45,579 nucleotides of DNA from Verrucomicrobiota bacterium (GTDB lineage Bacteria > Verrucomicrobiota > Verrucomicrobiia > Limisphaerales > UBA8199), in NCBI GenBank assembly GCA_012517205.1, contig JAAYVL010000040.1:1-45579 (forward strand), read 5' to 3'. Below are positions 8,105-16,387 of this stretch, in pieces; position 1 is the first letter of the stretch, and every line of letters starts with the position of its first letter. Under the pieces are notes generated by a model. That model was not told the DNA's origin, did not search any database, and saw only the letters and a program-made list of their open reading frames with translations. The position numbers were made by a program, and so were the translations under genes.

Positions 8105-9307
8105 CTATTCCAGGGACTCGGCCAGGAGTTCGACAACGTCCCGGACCACCATAGGTTTATTGTGCGGAACCACTTTGAGGGCGTCCTCAAACCGCGAAAC
8201 TTCGTAGGGACAGGCCACCGCGAGCACATCGGCCCCCGTGGCAACGGCTTCCTTGACCCGCCGCTCCGACAGCCGATCCATGCCCTGCTGCTTGTAGTAG
8301 GTATCCAGCCACATGCCGCCGCCGCCCCCGCCGCAGCAGACGGCATTGACGCGGTGGTGAACCATCTCGACCAGTTTTATGCCGGGAATCGCCCGCAAAA
8401 GCGCCCGCGGCTCGTCGTAGATATTGTCGGCCCGGCCCAGGCAGCATGGGTCGTGATAAGTGACGGTGAGATTGAGGGGTTTCTTGAGCCGGGGCTTGAG
8501 CTGGTCCAGGTGGCGCGCAAAGAATTGCGTGGTATGCTCGGCCGGCTGGGTCATGCCATACATCGGGTATCGGAAGCGGAACGCATTGTAGGCATGCGCA
8601 TCGCCGGTCACCAGGCGCCGGAATTTGTATTTATTGAACAGCTTGACGTTGTATTCGGCCAGGGATTCGAACAGCCCCGACTCCCAGGTCATCTGGCCGC
8701 AGTCACCCGCGCACTTCTCCTCGTTCCCCAGGATGGCGAAATCCACCCCGAGAGCCTGGAATAGTTTGGCGGTGGCCCGGCTGTTATCCTGCCCGCGGGC
8801 GTAGAAGGAGGTATAACACTCCACAAACCAGAGCACGTCCACCTCGCGCTTGATTTCGGCCAGCACGGGAATCTTTGTTCCGGCGGTGGCAGTCCAGGCG
8901 GCGCGTTTGCGCGGGGATTCGCCCATCGGGTTGCCGTAGCGATGTATGTTCTCCAGTGATTTCTGGAATTCCGCCGGCATTTCGGAGCGGGTGATAAGCA
9001 CCTGTTCCTTGACCAGCGGGAGCAGGATGTCCGTCAACCGGATGCCGCGCGGACATTTGGCCATGCAGGCATAGCAGGCGACGCAGCACAGCAGGCTGTC
9101 GGATTTGATCACTTCGTCCAGAAAGCCTTCCCGCAGCATGCCAATGACGCGCCGGGGCGAAAACTCCATGTGCTCGCCGTAGGGGCAGGTGCCGCCGCAG
9201 GTGCCGCATTGGATGCAGCTCATCATGCGCCGGCCCGCCGGCGTCTGGAGCAGCGTCTCCAGCGTGGTGGTTTTATCAACAACTGCCGGTTCTAACACAG
9301 CGACCAT
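8105..9307 (-). CDS. HdrD-like (HdrC-HdrB fused) Fe-S/CCG-domain oxidoreductase
   Basis: About 400 residues. The N-terminal part has two [4Fe-4S] motifs (CIQCGTCGGTCP near residue 31 and CCVACYACMAKCP near 74), as in HdrC. The C-terminal part has two cysteine-rich CCG-type repeats: a divergent one (EKCAGDCG) and a canonical one (HDPCCLGR followed by CCGGGGGG), as in HdrB, where such motifs bind the noncubane [4Fe-4S] clusters that handle heterodisulfide or another two-electron acceptor. ATG 9307 has GAAAGGAT upstream; the longer reading frame overlaps the repeat-derived tail of the previous gene and is rejected. It may form a second Hdr arm beside the separate HdrC/HdrB of this operon or pair with the EMO protein. 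The substrate is not known. Confidence 0.85.
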   Translation of the reverse strand: MVAVLEPAVVDKTTTLETLLQTPAGRRMMSCIQCGTCGGTCPYGEHMEFSPRRVIGMLREGFLDEVIKSDSLLCCVACYACMAKCPRGIRLTDILLPLVKEQVLITRSEMPAEFQKSLENIHRYGNPMGESPRKRAAWTATAGTKIPVLAEIKREVDVLWFVECYTSFYARGQDNSRATAKLFQALGVDFAILGNEEKCAGDCGQMTWESGLFESLAEYNVKLFNKYKFRRLVTGDAHAYNAFRFRYPMYGMTQPAEHTTQFFARHLDQLKPRLKKPLNLTVTYHDPCCLGRADNIYDEPRALLRAIPGIKLVEMVHHRVNAVCCGGGGGGMWLDTYYKQQGMDRLSERRVKEAVATGADVLAVACPYEVSRFEDALKVVPHNKPMVVRDVVELLAESLE

Positions 9308-9323
9308 TGCGATCCTTTCATGT

Positions 9324-11375
9324 TCATTTGGGGGACTCAGGTTTCGGATTGGTTTCAGGTTTCGGGCTGGGGGCCTCCGGCCGGGGCTCGGCCATGGCCT
9401 CCGCGACCAGTTCGGCCAGGTCTTTGACAACGATCTTGCCTTCCTGGCCCGCCGTCTTGACCGCATCGCGGAACATGGCGATGTCCTTCGGGCAGGCAAC
9501 GACAAAGGTTGTCACGCCCGCCAGAGCCGCAGCTTCGCGGATGCGGTTTTCGGCCGGACGCTCAGCGATTTTCTCCGTGTCTTCCATCCAGATGCGGCCG
9601 CCGCCGGCGCCACAGCAGAAGCTCTTGTCGCGGCAGCGCGGCATTTCGACCAACTCCACGCCCAACGCGCGAAGCACGCGGCGGGGAGCCTCGTAAACGC
9701 CATTGTAGCGGCCGAGGTAGCAGGGGTCGTGATAGGTCACGCGGCCGGAAAGTTTCTTCTGCAGCGGCAGCCGGCCCGCCTCCAGCAACTGCGCCAGCAC
9801 TTCCGTGTAATGCCAGACTTCCGGGCGATGGCCGTTCCAGGGATACTCGTTCTTGAGCGTGTGGTAGGTATGGGGATCGGTGGTGACGATTTTCCGGAAC
9901 TGCGCCTTGCCCAGCGCCTGGAGATTTTTATCCCGCAGCATTTCGAATAACCCTTCTTCCCCGACGCGGCGCACATCGTTGCCGGCGTTGCGCTCCGCCT
10001 CGTAGAGCAGGCCAAAATCCACGCCCGCTCGAGCGAAAACGTTGGCCGTCTGCCGGGTGATATCTTCGCAGCGCGGGTCAAAGCTGGCGTAATCGCCGAC
10101 GAACCACAGGTATTCGACGGCTTCCTTGCGGGCATCCTTGATCTTCAACCCGGAGGTTTGCGTCCATTTGGCGCGCATACGGTCGGATTTACCAAAGGAA
10201 TTGCCGTAGCGCTGCAGATTGGCGAGCATATCCTGCACGGTGCGCTCAACCTCACCCTGGCTGACAAGATGCCGCCGCAAGGTGACGATCAGGGGCACCT
10301 GTTCATTCCAGACGGCGCAGCAATTCATGCACGCCATGCAGGTGGTGCAGGCCCAGATTTCAGCCTCGGTGATCACATCGCCGATGAGCTTGGGCGCGCC
10401 TTCGCCGTTTCCGCCATTCAGAGCGGTATGGACCATGTGGTCCTTGATCTTCTGGATGATTTGCTGGGGCTGGAGCGGATAGCCGGAGGCCGTGGCCGGG
10501 CACGAGCGGTCACACCGTCCGCATTCGGCGCAGGAGAACCCGCTGAGCAGTTGTTTCCAAGTAAGCTCCTGCCAGCGCGAAGCGCCGGACGTCAAATCGT
10601 CTTTGGCGTCGAGCACGCCGAGATCGCCGACCGGGCGGGTGGCGGCCTGGCTGAAAAACACATTGAAAGGCGAGGCCAGCAGGTGCAAGTGCTTGGAATA
10701 CGGCAAATACACCAGGAAAAACAGCACCACAATCATATGCAGCCACCACATGGCCTGGGCCAGGGTGCCGGCGGTCTCCGGCGACAGGTCGGCAAAAGCG
10801 CGCGCCAACTGGCTGCTGAAAGGCAGCCAGGCAGACGCCGCCCCGCCTTCATGCACCATGCGGAAGGCAAAGAAGAAGACCATGCTGCACATGAGCAGCC
10901 CGATCAGCCCCAGAATCAGGTTGGCATCCAGGCTCAGATGCAGGTATTTCGGCGCAAAGAACAGGCGCCGCACGATCGCCACGCCGAGCGAGAGCAACAC
11001 CAGCACGGAGAACACCTCCAGAAAGAAGCTGGTGAGATTGACCTCGTCCGGGTACGGAACGGGGAGGAACGGGAACAGACCGCGCACCAAGCTCCAGTTG
11101 AAGCAGAGCGCATAAACGACAAAGCCCCAAAAGATAAGGAAATGGGGCAGGCCAATGCTCCGTTCGTTGAAGATGCGCGGCTGCCAGAGCACGTGGCGCA
11201 CGGCATGCAGAACCCGCCGGACCGGGTGATCGAAGCGGTTTTCGTAGCGTCCCTGCCGCAATAACCCAATGAGCTGCCAGGCTCGGCGGCCAAAAACACC
11301 AAAGGCCACAAGCGTAAGCAGCCACAGCAACCAGAGGCCCGGCAAACCAAATACAGGAAGTTTAACTGGATCCAT
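9324..11375 (-). CDS. Membrane-bound Fe-S/CCG oxidoreductase, Etf:menaquinone oxidoreductase-like
   Basis: A 683-residue protein. Five predicted membrane helices lie in the first 235 residues (about 11-30, 75-97, 114-135, 148-170, 208-234), with histidines that could bind heme b as in NarI-like subunits. Then come two [4Fe-4S] motifs (CAECGRCDRSCP near 285, CTTCMACMNCC near 345) and a CCG region ending with HDPCYLGR and CCGAGGGR. This is the architecture of membrane oxidoreductases encoded beside etfAB in syntrophs and sulfate reducers, proposed to pass electrons between EtfAB and menaquinone. The first CCG repeat is degenerate (ERNAGNDVRR, no cysteines). The last 20 residues (PRPEAPSPKP...) are encoded by a low-complexity repeat tract. 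The gene follows etfA after 169 bases. Confidence 0.82.
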   Translation of the reverse strand: MDPVKLPVFGLPGLWLLWLLTLVAFGVFGRRAWQLIGLLRQGRYENRFDHPVRRVLHAVRHVLWQPRIFNERSIGLPHFLIFWGFVVYALCFNWSLVRGLFPFLPVPYPDEVNLTSFFLEVFSVLVLLSLGVAIVRRLFFAPKYLHLSLDANLILGLIGLLMCSMVFFFAFRMVHEGGAASAWLPFSSQLARAFADLSPETAGTLAQAMWWLHMIVVLFFLVYLPYSKHLHLLASPFNVFFSQAATRPVGDLGVLDAKDDLTSGASRWQELTWKQLLSGFSCAECGRCDRSCPATASGYPLQPQQIIQKIKDHMVHTALNGGNGEGAPKLIGDVITEAEIWACTTCMACMNCCAVWNEQVPLIVTLRRHLVSQGEVERTVQDMLANLQRYGNSFGKSDRMRAKWTQTSGLKIKDARKEAVEYLWFVGDYASFDPRCEDITRQTANVFARAGVDFGLLYEAERNAGNDVRRVGEEGLFEMLRDKNLQALGKAQFRKIVTTDPHTYHTLKNEYPWNGHRPEVWHYTEVLAQLLEAGRLPLQKKLSGRVTYHDPCYLGRYNGVYEAPRRVLRALGVELVEMPRCRDKSFCCGAGGGRIWMEDTEKIAERPAENRIREAAALAGVTTFVVACPKDIAMFRDAVKTAGQEGKIVVKDLAELVAEAMAEPRPEAPSPKPETNPKPESPK
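9334..9368. repeat. GGTTTC-type repeat tract at the end of the EMO-like gene
   Basis: Units CAGGTTTCGGATT, GGTTTCAGGTTTCGGG on the plus strand; on the minus strand they encode the terminal Pro/Glu/Lys-rich residues of the membrane Fe-S oxidoreductase. A related tract lies at 11449-11474 in the gap upstream of the same gene. Confidence 0.6.
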
Positions 11376-11544
11376 AGGGCATTACTCGGTTATGCGCGGG
11401 ACGGCGCCCCGCGAATTCATCCCATAAAACCGGAACACCGAAGCAGCCCAAAACTCGAAACCCAAACCCTTTCGGTCAAGGCAGTTTGGCCGCGGGTTTT
11501 GCGTTATTCCCGAAAGATGGGTGGCTGACGGTGCTTCGCTCATT

Positions 11545-12516
11545 TTATCCCTTGCGCGCTTTAACTTTGTCCGTCAGGACCGGCAGCAATTCCAGCACGT
11601 CGCCGACCACGCCAATGTGCGCGCCGTCGAAAATCGGCGCTTTGGGGTCGGTATTGACGGCGATGATGCATAGCGAGTTTTGCATGCCTTCCCAGTGTTC
11701 CGGCGCACCGCTGATGCCGAGCGCGAAATAAACACGCGGCTTGACGGTCATGCCGGACTTGCCGACCTGCCGGCTCAACGGCTGCCAGCCCTGGTCAATC
11801 ACCGGGCGGGAAGCGCAAACGGCCCCGCCCAGCACTTGCGCGAGGTCCTCGGCCAGTTGCACGTTGTCCTGGCTCTGAATCCCCCGTCCCACCCCCACGA
11901 GGATATTCTGTTTCGTAATGTCCACATCGCCGGTTTCCGGCTCGATGTATTGCTTGAACGTCACCTTGGGCGCCTCCACGGGCAGGTCCAGTTTCTCGAC
12001 CGGCGGCGCCTGGTCGCTCTTGCCGTCGTCGGCGGGAAACGCCCCCGGGTAGAGGCAGGCGATGCCGCGCCCGTCCGGCAGCTTCACATCCGACAGGATC
12101 TTGCCGCCGAACAACTGGCTGGTGAGCTGAATGGCGGAGCCGTCGGCCCGGGCCGCGCGACAGAAGTTTACCAGCGGCAAACCGGTCTGCGCTGCGAGCG
12201 TCGAGCCAATCCCCAGCGACACGTTGGTGCATCCGACCAAAACCAGGCCCGCCTGGCTTTGGTCAATCACCGTCTTGAGCACCGCCGTAACGGTGGCAGC
12301 GGGTGCCAGATTAAGTTGTGGATTATCCGCCACGAATACTTTGTCCGCCTTTCCCAGTTTCGCGGCAAGCGGCGCGGCTTCGCTGCCCAGCAAGACCGCA
12401 TACAACGGGGCACCCACAGCGCTGGCCAACGCGCGCCCAACCCCCAGCATTTCAAAGGTGATGTCCGAGATTTCGCCCCGGAGTTGCTCGGCCAGAACGA
12501 GTATTGGATTTGCCAT
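11545..12516 (-). CDS. etfA: Electron transfer flavoprotein alpha subunit
   Basis: A 323-residue EtfA. The N-terminal ETF domain is followed by the C-terminal FAD-binding domain with LVGVGRGIQSQDN, ASRPVIDQGW, QVGKSGMTVKPRVYFALGISG, a conserved His in the APEHWEGM stretch, and NTDPKAPIF. These match the standard alpha-subunit FAD site. A strong AAGGAG precedes ATG 12516, and etfB ends 12 bases upstream. Together with EtfB it would carry electrons to or from the membrane Fe-S oxidoreductase encoded next. Whether the pair is bifurcating cannot be decided by eye. Confidence 0.93.
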   Translation of the reverse strand: MANPILVLAEQLRGEISDITFEMLGVGRALASAVGAPLYAVLLGSEAAPLAAKLGKADKVFVADNPQLNLAPAATVTAVLKTVIDQSQAGLVLVGCTNVSLGIGSTLAAQTGLPLVNFCRAARADGSAIQLTSQLFGGKILSDVKLPDGRGIACLYPGAFPADDGKSDQAPPVEKLDLPVEAPKVTFKQYIEPETGDVDITKQNILVGVGRGIQSQDNVQLAEDLAQVLGGAVCASRPVIDQGWQPLSRQVGKSGMTVKPRVYFALGISGAPEHWEGMQNSLCIIAVNTDPKAPIFDGAHIGVVGDVLELLPVLTDKVKARKG

Positions 12517-12528
12517 AACTGAGTCTCC

Positions 12529-13302
12529 TTAGATCACACTGTTTTTTGCCAGCACTTCCACCAATTGGTCCGCAACCTCTTCGGTGGATCCTTCAATCAT
12601 TTGCGCGCGGCCCGCAGCCTCCGGCTTGTACATTCGTTCAATATCAAGCTGGATCGGCTGCTCGGGCGATGCCAAAGCCGCCTCCTCGATTTGGGCGGAC
12701 TTCATCACGGCCCGCACTTTGGCCACCGGCACGTAGCGCGGCGGCTTTTCGGCGGATTGAATTCCCAGCACGGCCGGCAGCGTCACCTCGAACTCGCCGC
12801 GCAAGCCGCCGGCAAACTCTTTCAAGACCGTCACCTTCCCGGCATCACCCGTCACGCCGCAGACCACCCCGATATAGGGCAGTTTCAGCGCCGCCGCGAG
12901 CAACGGGGCCAGTTCGCCCTCCAGATCGTCGATCGCCTGCGAGCCGGGCAACAGCAGCGAATCCGAGGTCAGCGCCCCGGCGGCCGCAAAGAACTCCGTG
13001 AGGACTTTGGCGGACGCCACCGTGCCCAGGCTGGCCTGGTTAAGCGGAATTTTCACCGCACGGTCAGCCCCCTTGGCCAGCGCCGTAAACAATACATCGT
13101 CCACTTCCGGCGCGTCAAAAGCGACGACCGTCACCTTGCCGCCCATTTTTTCTTTCAGGATCAGCGCCTGCTCGAGGGCGTGATCGTCCGGTTCACTGAG
13201 TTTGAACCGGAGGAATTCTGAATCCAGCGACTTGCCGTCGGCGGCGACTTCGAGCTCTTCCACCGTATCCGGCACCATTTTGAGTAGGACGTAGAGGTTC
13301 AT
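12529..13302 (-). CDS. etfB: Electron transfer flavoprotein beta subunit
   Basis: A 257-residue EtfB. The N-terminus MNLYVLLKMVPDT and the SEPDDHALEQAL segment are typical. The nucleotide-binding loop reads GSQAIDDLEGELAPLLA, where standard EtfB has GxQAIDDDTGQVGPLLA, so the Thr-Gly-Gln part is changed. This loop binds AMP in ordinary Etf and a second FAD in bifurcating Etf. The alteration may affect the cofactor. The gene lies 14 bases after hdrB and 12 before etfA, inside the Hdr operon, which is an uncommon placement and suggests that Etf exchanges electrons with the Hdr proteins. Confidence 0.92.
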   Translation of the reverse strand: MNLYVLLKMVPDTVEELEVAADGKSLDSEFLRFKLSEPDDHALEQALILKEKMGGKVTVVAFDAPEVDDVLFTALAKGADRAVKIPLNQASLGTVASAKVLTEFFAAAGALTSDSLLLPGSQAIDDLEGELAPLLAAALKLPYIGVVCGVTGDAGKVTVLKEFAGGLRGEFEVTLPAVLGIQSAEKPPRYVPVAKVRAVMKSAQIEEAALASPEQPIQLDIERMYKPEAAGRAQMIEGSTEEVADQLVEVLAKNSVI

Positions 13303-13316
13303 AAAGGGTTAAAGGT

Positions 13317-14216
13317 TCATTTCGCGGCGAGAGCCGGCGCGGCTTCCTGCGCCTCGCGGATGGCCGGCATGACCGCCACCAGTTCCGAGCCGATGCCCAA
13401 CCGCTTGGGTGGGATGCCCAGCGCCAGGCCCATTAACTGGGTGAAATACATCACCGGCATCTTGTAATCCGTGCCGAACTCCTTGTTGACCTGCTTTTGG
13501 TAGCACTCGAGGTTCACCTGGCAGAGCGGGCAGGCGGTCACGATCACCGCCGCGCGCGCCTGAATGGCGGATTCGAGCAGGTTCCGCACCATGCTCAGCG
13601 CCGCCTCGCGGTTCGTAATGATCAGCGCGCCGCCGCAGCACGTCAGCCGCAGCGGGTACGGCACCGGCTCGGCCCCGCACGCCGCCACCAAATCCTCGAA
13701 GAACGTCGGCTGCTCGACGTTTTCCTTGGCCTGCTTGCGCGGGCGCAGAATCTGGCAGCCGTAGTAGGGTGCCACTCGCAGCCCCTTCAGGGGGTTTTTG
13801 ACGCTGGCCTTGACTTGCGCCAGCCCCACGTCATGGACAAACACCTCGATCAGGTGATGCACCTTCGACTCGCCCGAGAAGCTGAGGTTGTCCTCGGCCA
13901 GCGCCGCGTTGATATGCTCGGCCAGGTCCGCGTCGTGCCGCAGATGCTCGCGCGTGAAATACATATTCTTGTAGCACCCGCTGCACGGGGCCACCATCGG
14001 CAGCTTTTGCTGCTCCGCCATCGCCAGGTTCCGCGCGCAAAGCGTGTAGGCGAGCAGTTCGTCCACGTGGAAATAAGCCGTCGCGCCGCAGCAATTCCAG
14101 TCTTCCAGCTCCCGCAGTTCGACGCCCAGCGCCCGCGACGTTTCCAACGCTGAAATATGATAGCTGTGCGCCATCTTCTCCAGCGAGCAACCGGGGAAAT
14201 ATGCGTAACTCTTCAT
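13317..14216 (-). CDS. hdrB: Heterodisulfide reductase subunit B (HdrB)
   Basis: A 299-residue HdrB with two CCG domains. The first shows FPGCS, WNCCGA and APCSGCY; the second shows YYGCQ, TCCGG and ACPLCQ. In HdrB these ten cysteines bind two noncubane [4Fe-4S] clusters that reduce the CoM-S-S-CoB heterodisulfide in methanogens; bacterial homologues act on unknown acceptors. The ATG overlaps the hdrC stop in an ATGA junction (14213-14216), so the two are translationally coupled. About 25 C-terminal residues are Ala/Glu-rich beyond the fold. Confidence 0.94.
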   Translation of the reverse strand: MKSYAYFPGCSLEKMAHSYHISALETSRALGVELRELEDWNCCGATAYFHVDELLAYTLCARNLAMAEQQKLPMVAPCSGCYKNMYFTREHLRHDADLAEHINAALAEDNLSFSGESKVHHLIEVFVHDVGLAQVKASVKNPLKGLRVAPYYGCQILRPRKQAKENVEQPTFFEDLVAACGAEPVPYPLRLTCCGGALIITNREAALSMVRNLLESAIQARAAVIVTACPLCQVNLECYQKQVNKEFGTDYKMPVMYFTQLMGLALGIPPKRLGIGSELVAVMPAIREAQEAAPALAAK

Positions 14217-14833
14217 TCTTTGTCTCCCAGGGGGATGATATGCTTGATCATGCGCTTAAAGTTATCCAGCCGCTTAATGCGCGCCGGCAGCAGCGGCAAC
14301 CGACCTTTGAGCATCAGCGCCGTGCCCATGGTGGCCTCCTGGATCATTTCCGGCAGGCCGTAGGTGAACATATACGTCGGGGCCAGCACCGGCTCATAAG
14401 ACCGCCCCGTGCGCAGGATCATCTTCACAAAGGTCTCCGAGAATACCGGCCCAATCAGCCCCTCCTGATGTTCGGTTTTCCACACGGTGTAGCGCTTTAA
14501 TCCGTACATCAGCTCCGCGATATCTATATTCCGCGGGCACCGCACGGTGCACTGGTAGCAGGAGGCGCAATACCAGAACGTATTGGCCTTGAGCACCTGT
14601 TCCTTGAAGCCGGCCCGGATCAGGGCGATGATGCGCCGCGGCGAATTGTCCATGAACCCGCCCGAGGCCACCGGGCAGGTAGCCGAGCAGGTCCCGCATT
14701 GGATGCAGGTATTGATCGGATTGCCCTTCGAGGCGTACAGCAAGTGGTTGATTTCCTCGACAAAGGACATCGGGTTTTCCGGCGGCGCCGCGCTGGGGGC
14801 GGCGGGTTCCGCTACCGCAGTTGCTGTGCTCAT
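14213..14833 (-). CDS. hdrC: Heterodisulfide reductase subunit C (HdrC)
   Basis: A 206-residue HdrC. Two [4Fe-4S] motifs, CIQCGTCSATCP (near residue 43) and CASCYQCTVRCP (near 88), form the ferredoxin fold that connects HdrA to HdrB. The first 20 residues are an Ala/Pro-rich tail not needed for the fold. Both ends overlap neighbours by 4 bases (ATGA with the receiver gene upstream and hdrB downstream). The HdrC-HdrB pair is separated from hdrA by etfBA, the EMO-like gene and the HdrD-like gene. Confidence 0.94.
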   Translation of the reverse strand: MSTATAVAEPAAPSAAPPENPMSFVEEINHLLYASKGNPINTCIQCGTCSATCPVASGGFMDNSPRRIIALIRAGFKEQVLKANTFWYCASCYQCTVRCPRNIDIAELMYGLKRYTVWKTEHQEGLIGPVFSETFVKMILRTGRSYEPVLAPTYMFTYGLPEMIQEATMGTALMLKGRLPLLPARIKRLDNFKRMIKHIIPLGDKE

Positions 14834-15252
14834 TTGCTTTTGGCCTTTCGCGTTTCGGCAGTCTTGAGCAGGCTCGCCACCTTATCCAGCAGAAGTTTCG
14901 GGTCCACCGGCTTTTCGACCAGCTCATCCACCTCCACAAAGCTGGGATGCACCGCCTGGCCGGGGAACAGAAACGCCATCTGCTCGCGGATCCCGGTGAT
15001 GATCAGCACCGGCAACTTGCGCAATTTCGGGTCTTTCCCCAGCTTGCGGGCGATCATAATCCCCTCCGCGCCGCGCCCCATCATGACGTCCAGCAGCAGC
15101 AGATCATAGTTCTTGGTTTTCAAGGCTTGCAGCCCGTCCTTCGGGTTATGGACCACATCCACCGCGTACTTGGCTTTTACCAGAATGGACTTAATGCCCG
15201 CCACAAAATCCGGGTCATCATCAATAATCAGGAGTTGTTTAGCTTCGCTCAT
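14830..15252 (-). CDS. Single-domain response regulator (REC only)
   Basis: A 140-residue stand-alone receiver. LLIIDDDPDF gives the acidic pocket, LLLLDVMMG the phospho-accepting aspartate (about 54), ITG the conserved Thr position and VEKPVDP the lysine. No output domain follows, only a basic tail (TAETRKAKSK). Such proteins act as phosphorelay intermediates or by protein-protein contact. ATG 15252 has AAAGG upstream; it overlaps hdrC by 4 bases, so signalling and electron-transfer genes are translationally coupled. The segment between the Asp and Lys is longer than usual, with a hydrophobic FLFPGQAVHP insertion. Confidence 0.88.
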   Translation of the reverse strand: MSEAKQLLIIDDDPDFVAGIKSILVKAKYAVDVVHNPKDGLQALKTKNYDLLLLDVMMGRGAEGIMIARKLGKDPKLRKLPVLIITGIREQMAFLFPGQAVHPSFVEVDELVEKPVDPKLLLDKVASLLKTAETRKAKSK

Positions 15253-15262
15253 ATTTAAACCT

Positions 15263-16387
15263 TTATACTGGAGTTGGACTCGATTGGACCACGCCCTGCC
15301 CCAACGGCAGGTAAATCGTAAAAGTGCTGCCCTGCCCCGGCTCGCTTTCCACGGTGATGGTGCCCCCGTGGACCTCGGTAATCCGCCGGCTGATGGCCAG
15401 CCCCATCCCGCAGCCGGTCGCGCCTTCGGGTTGCGCCTGGCCCCGCGCAAAATCCTGGAAAAGCCGCGGCACATCCTCCTTCGCGATGCCCACGCCCGTG
15501 TCCGCGACCGCAATCAGCGCCTCGGCGTTCCGGGTTTCGACCCGCACGCGGATCTTGTGGTTCGGGAAGCTGTATTTGACCGCGTTCCCCAACAGGTTCG
15601 TCACCACCTCGGTCAGGCTGCCCGCGTCGCCAATGACGGACGGCATCCCTTCCGCGACCGAGGTTTCGATCTGCAGCCCTTTGCGCGTCGCGTGCGGCTG
15701 GGTGTATTCCACCGCCCGGGCCACGATGTCGGCCAGGGCCACCGGCTGGAAGGTCTCCTTCAGCTTGTTGATGTCCACCGAATAGACCCGCAACCACGAA
15801 TGAATCAGCTTCAGCAAGTCGTCCACCCGCGCCTGCAGGCGGGCAAACCGCTGCTGCTGCTCCTCCGCCAGCTTGTCTTCCAGTTCGGCGGCCAGCGCGT
15901 ACAAGTTCTGCTGGAGGGCGCCCAGCGGCGATTTGAGTTCATGGGAGACAATGGCGGCAAAGTTCTCCCGCAGCATTTCCTTCTCCCGCCGCAGGGCGGT
16001 GGTTTGCTGCACCAGCCGGCTGTGCTCCAGCCCGCGCCGGGCAATCAGGCGCAATTCATCGGGCGTGAACGGTTTGGGCAGAAAATCAAACGCCCCCTTC
16101 TTCATGGCCTCGACCGCCGAGCTCACAGTGGCGTAGCCCGTGATCACAATCACCACCATCAGCGGCAGCTTGGCCCGGATGCGCTCCAGCACTTCCAGCC
16201 CGGAAAGCCCGGGCATCTTGAGATCCAGAAAAACCAGGTCCGGCTGCAGCTCCTCCAGCCGCTTCAAACCTTCCGCGCCATTGTTGGCCAGCGCGACGCG
16301 GCAATCGCGGCTGTCCAGAATCTGCGTGCAGGCATCGAGCACCACTTCCTCGTCGTCAATCACCAGGATGGTATGCTTAAGCGGCAC
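15263..16387 (-). CDS. Receiver-histidine kinase hybrid protein
   Basis: A 374-residue soluble protein. Residues 1-120 are a receiver (ILVIDDEE, VFLDLKMPG, TGYATV, KPF). A short coiled linker leads to a HisKA domain with phospho-acceptor His in VSHELKSPLG (about 148), then a HATPase domain with N box (NLLGNAVKYS), DTGVGI, and GCGMGLAISRR. No membrane segment is visible. Start chosen at GTG 16387, with GGAG 9 bases upstream and an 11-base overlap with the preceding kinase gene. REC-HK proteins of this type usually take phosphate from an upstream kinase; the membrane kinase encoded just before is the obvious partner, and the REC-only protein encoded next a likely recipient. Confidence 0.87.
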   Translation of the reverse strand: MPLKHTILVIDDEEVVLDACTQILDSRDCRVALANNGAEGLKRLEELQPDLVFLDLKMPGLSGLEVLERIRAKLPLMVVIVITGYATVSSAVEAMKKGAFDFLPKPFTPDELRLIARRGLEHSRLVQQTTALRREKEMLRENFAAIVSHELKSPLGALQQNLYALAAELEDKLAEEQQQRFARLQARVDDLLKLIHSWLRVYSVDINKLKETFQPVALADIVARAVEYTQPHATRKGLQIETSVAEGMPSVIGDAGSLTEVVTNLLGNAVKYSFPNHKIRVRVETRNAEALIAVADTGVGIAKEDVPRLFQDFARGQAQPEGATGCGMGLAISRRITEVHGGTITVESEPGQGSTFTIYLPLGQGVVQSSPTPV

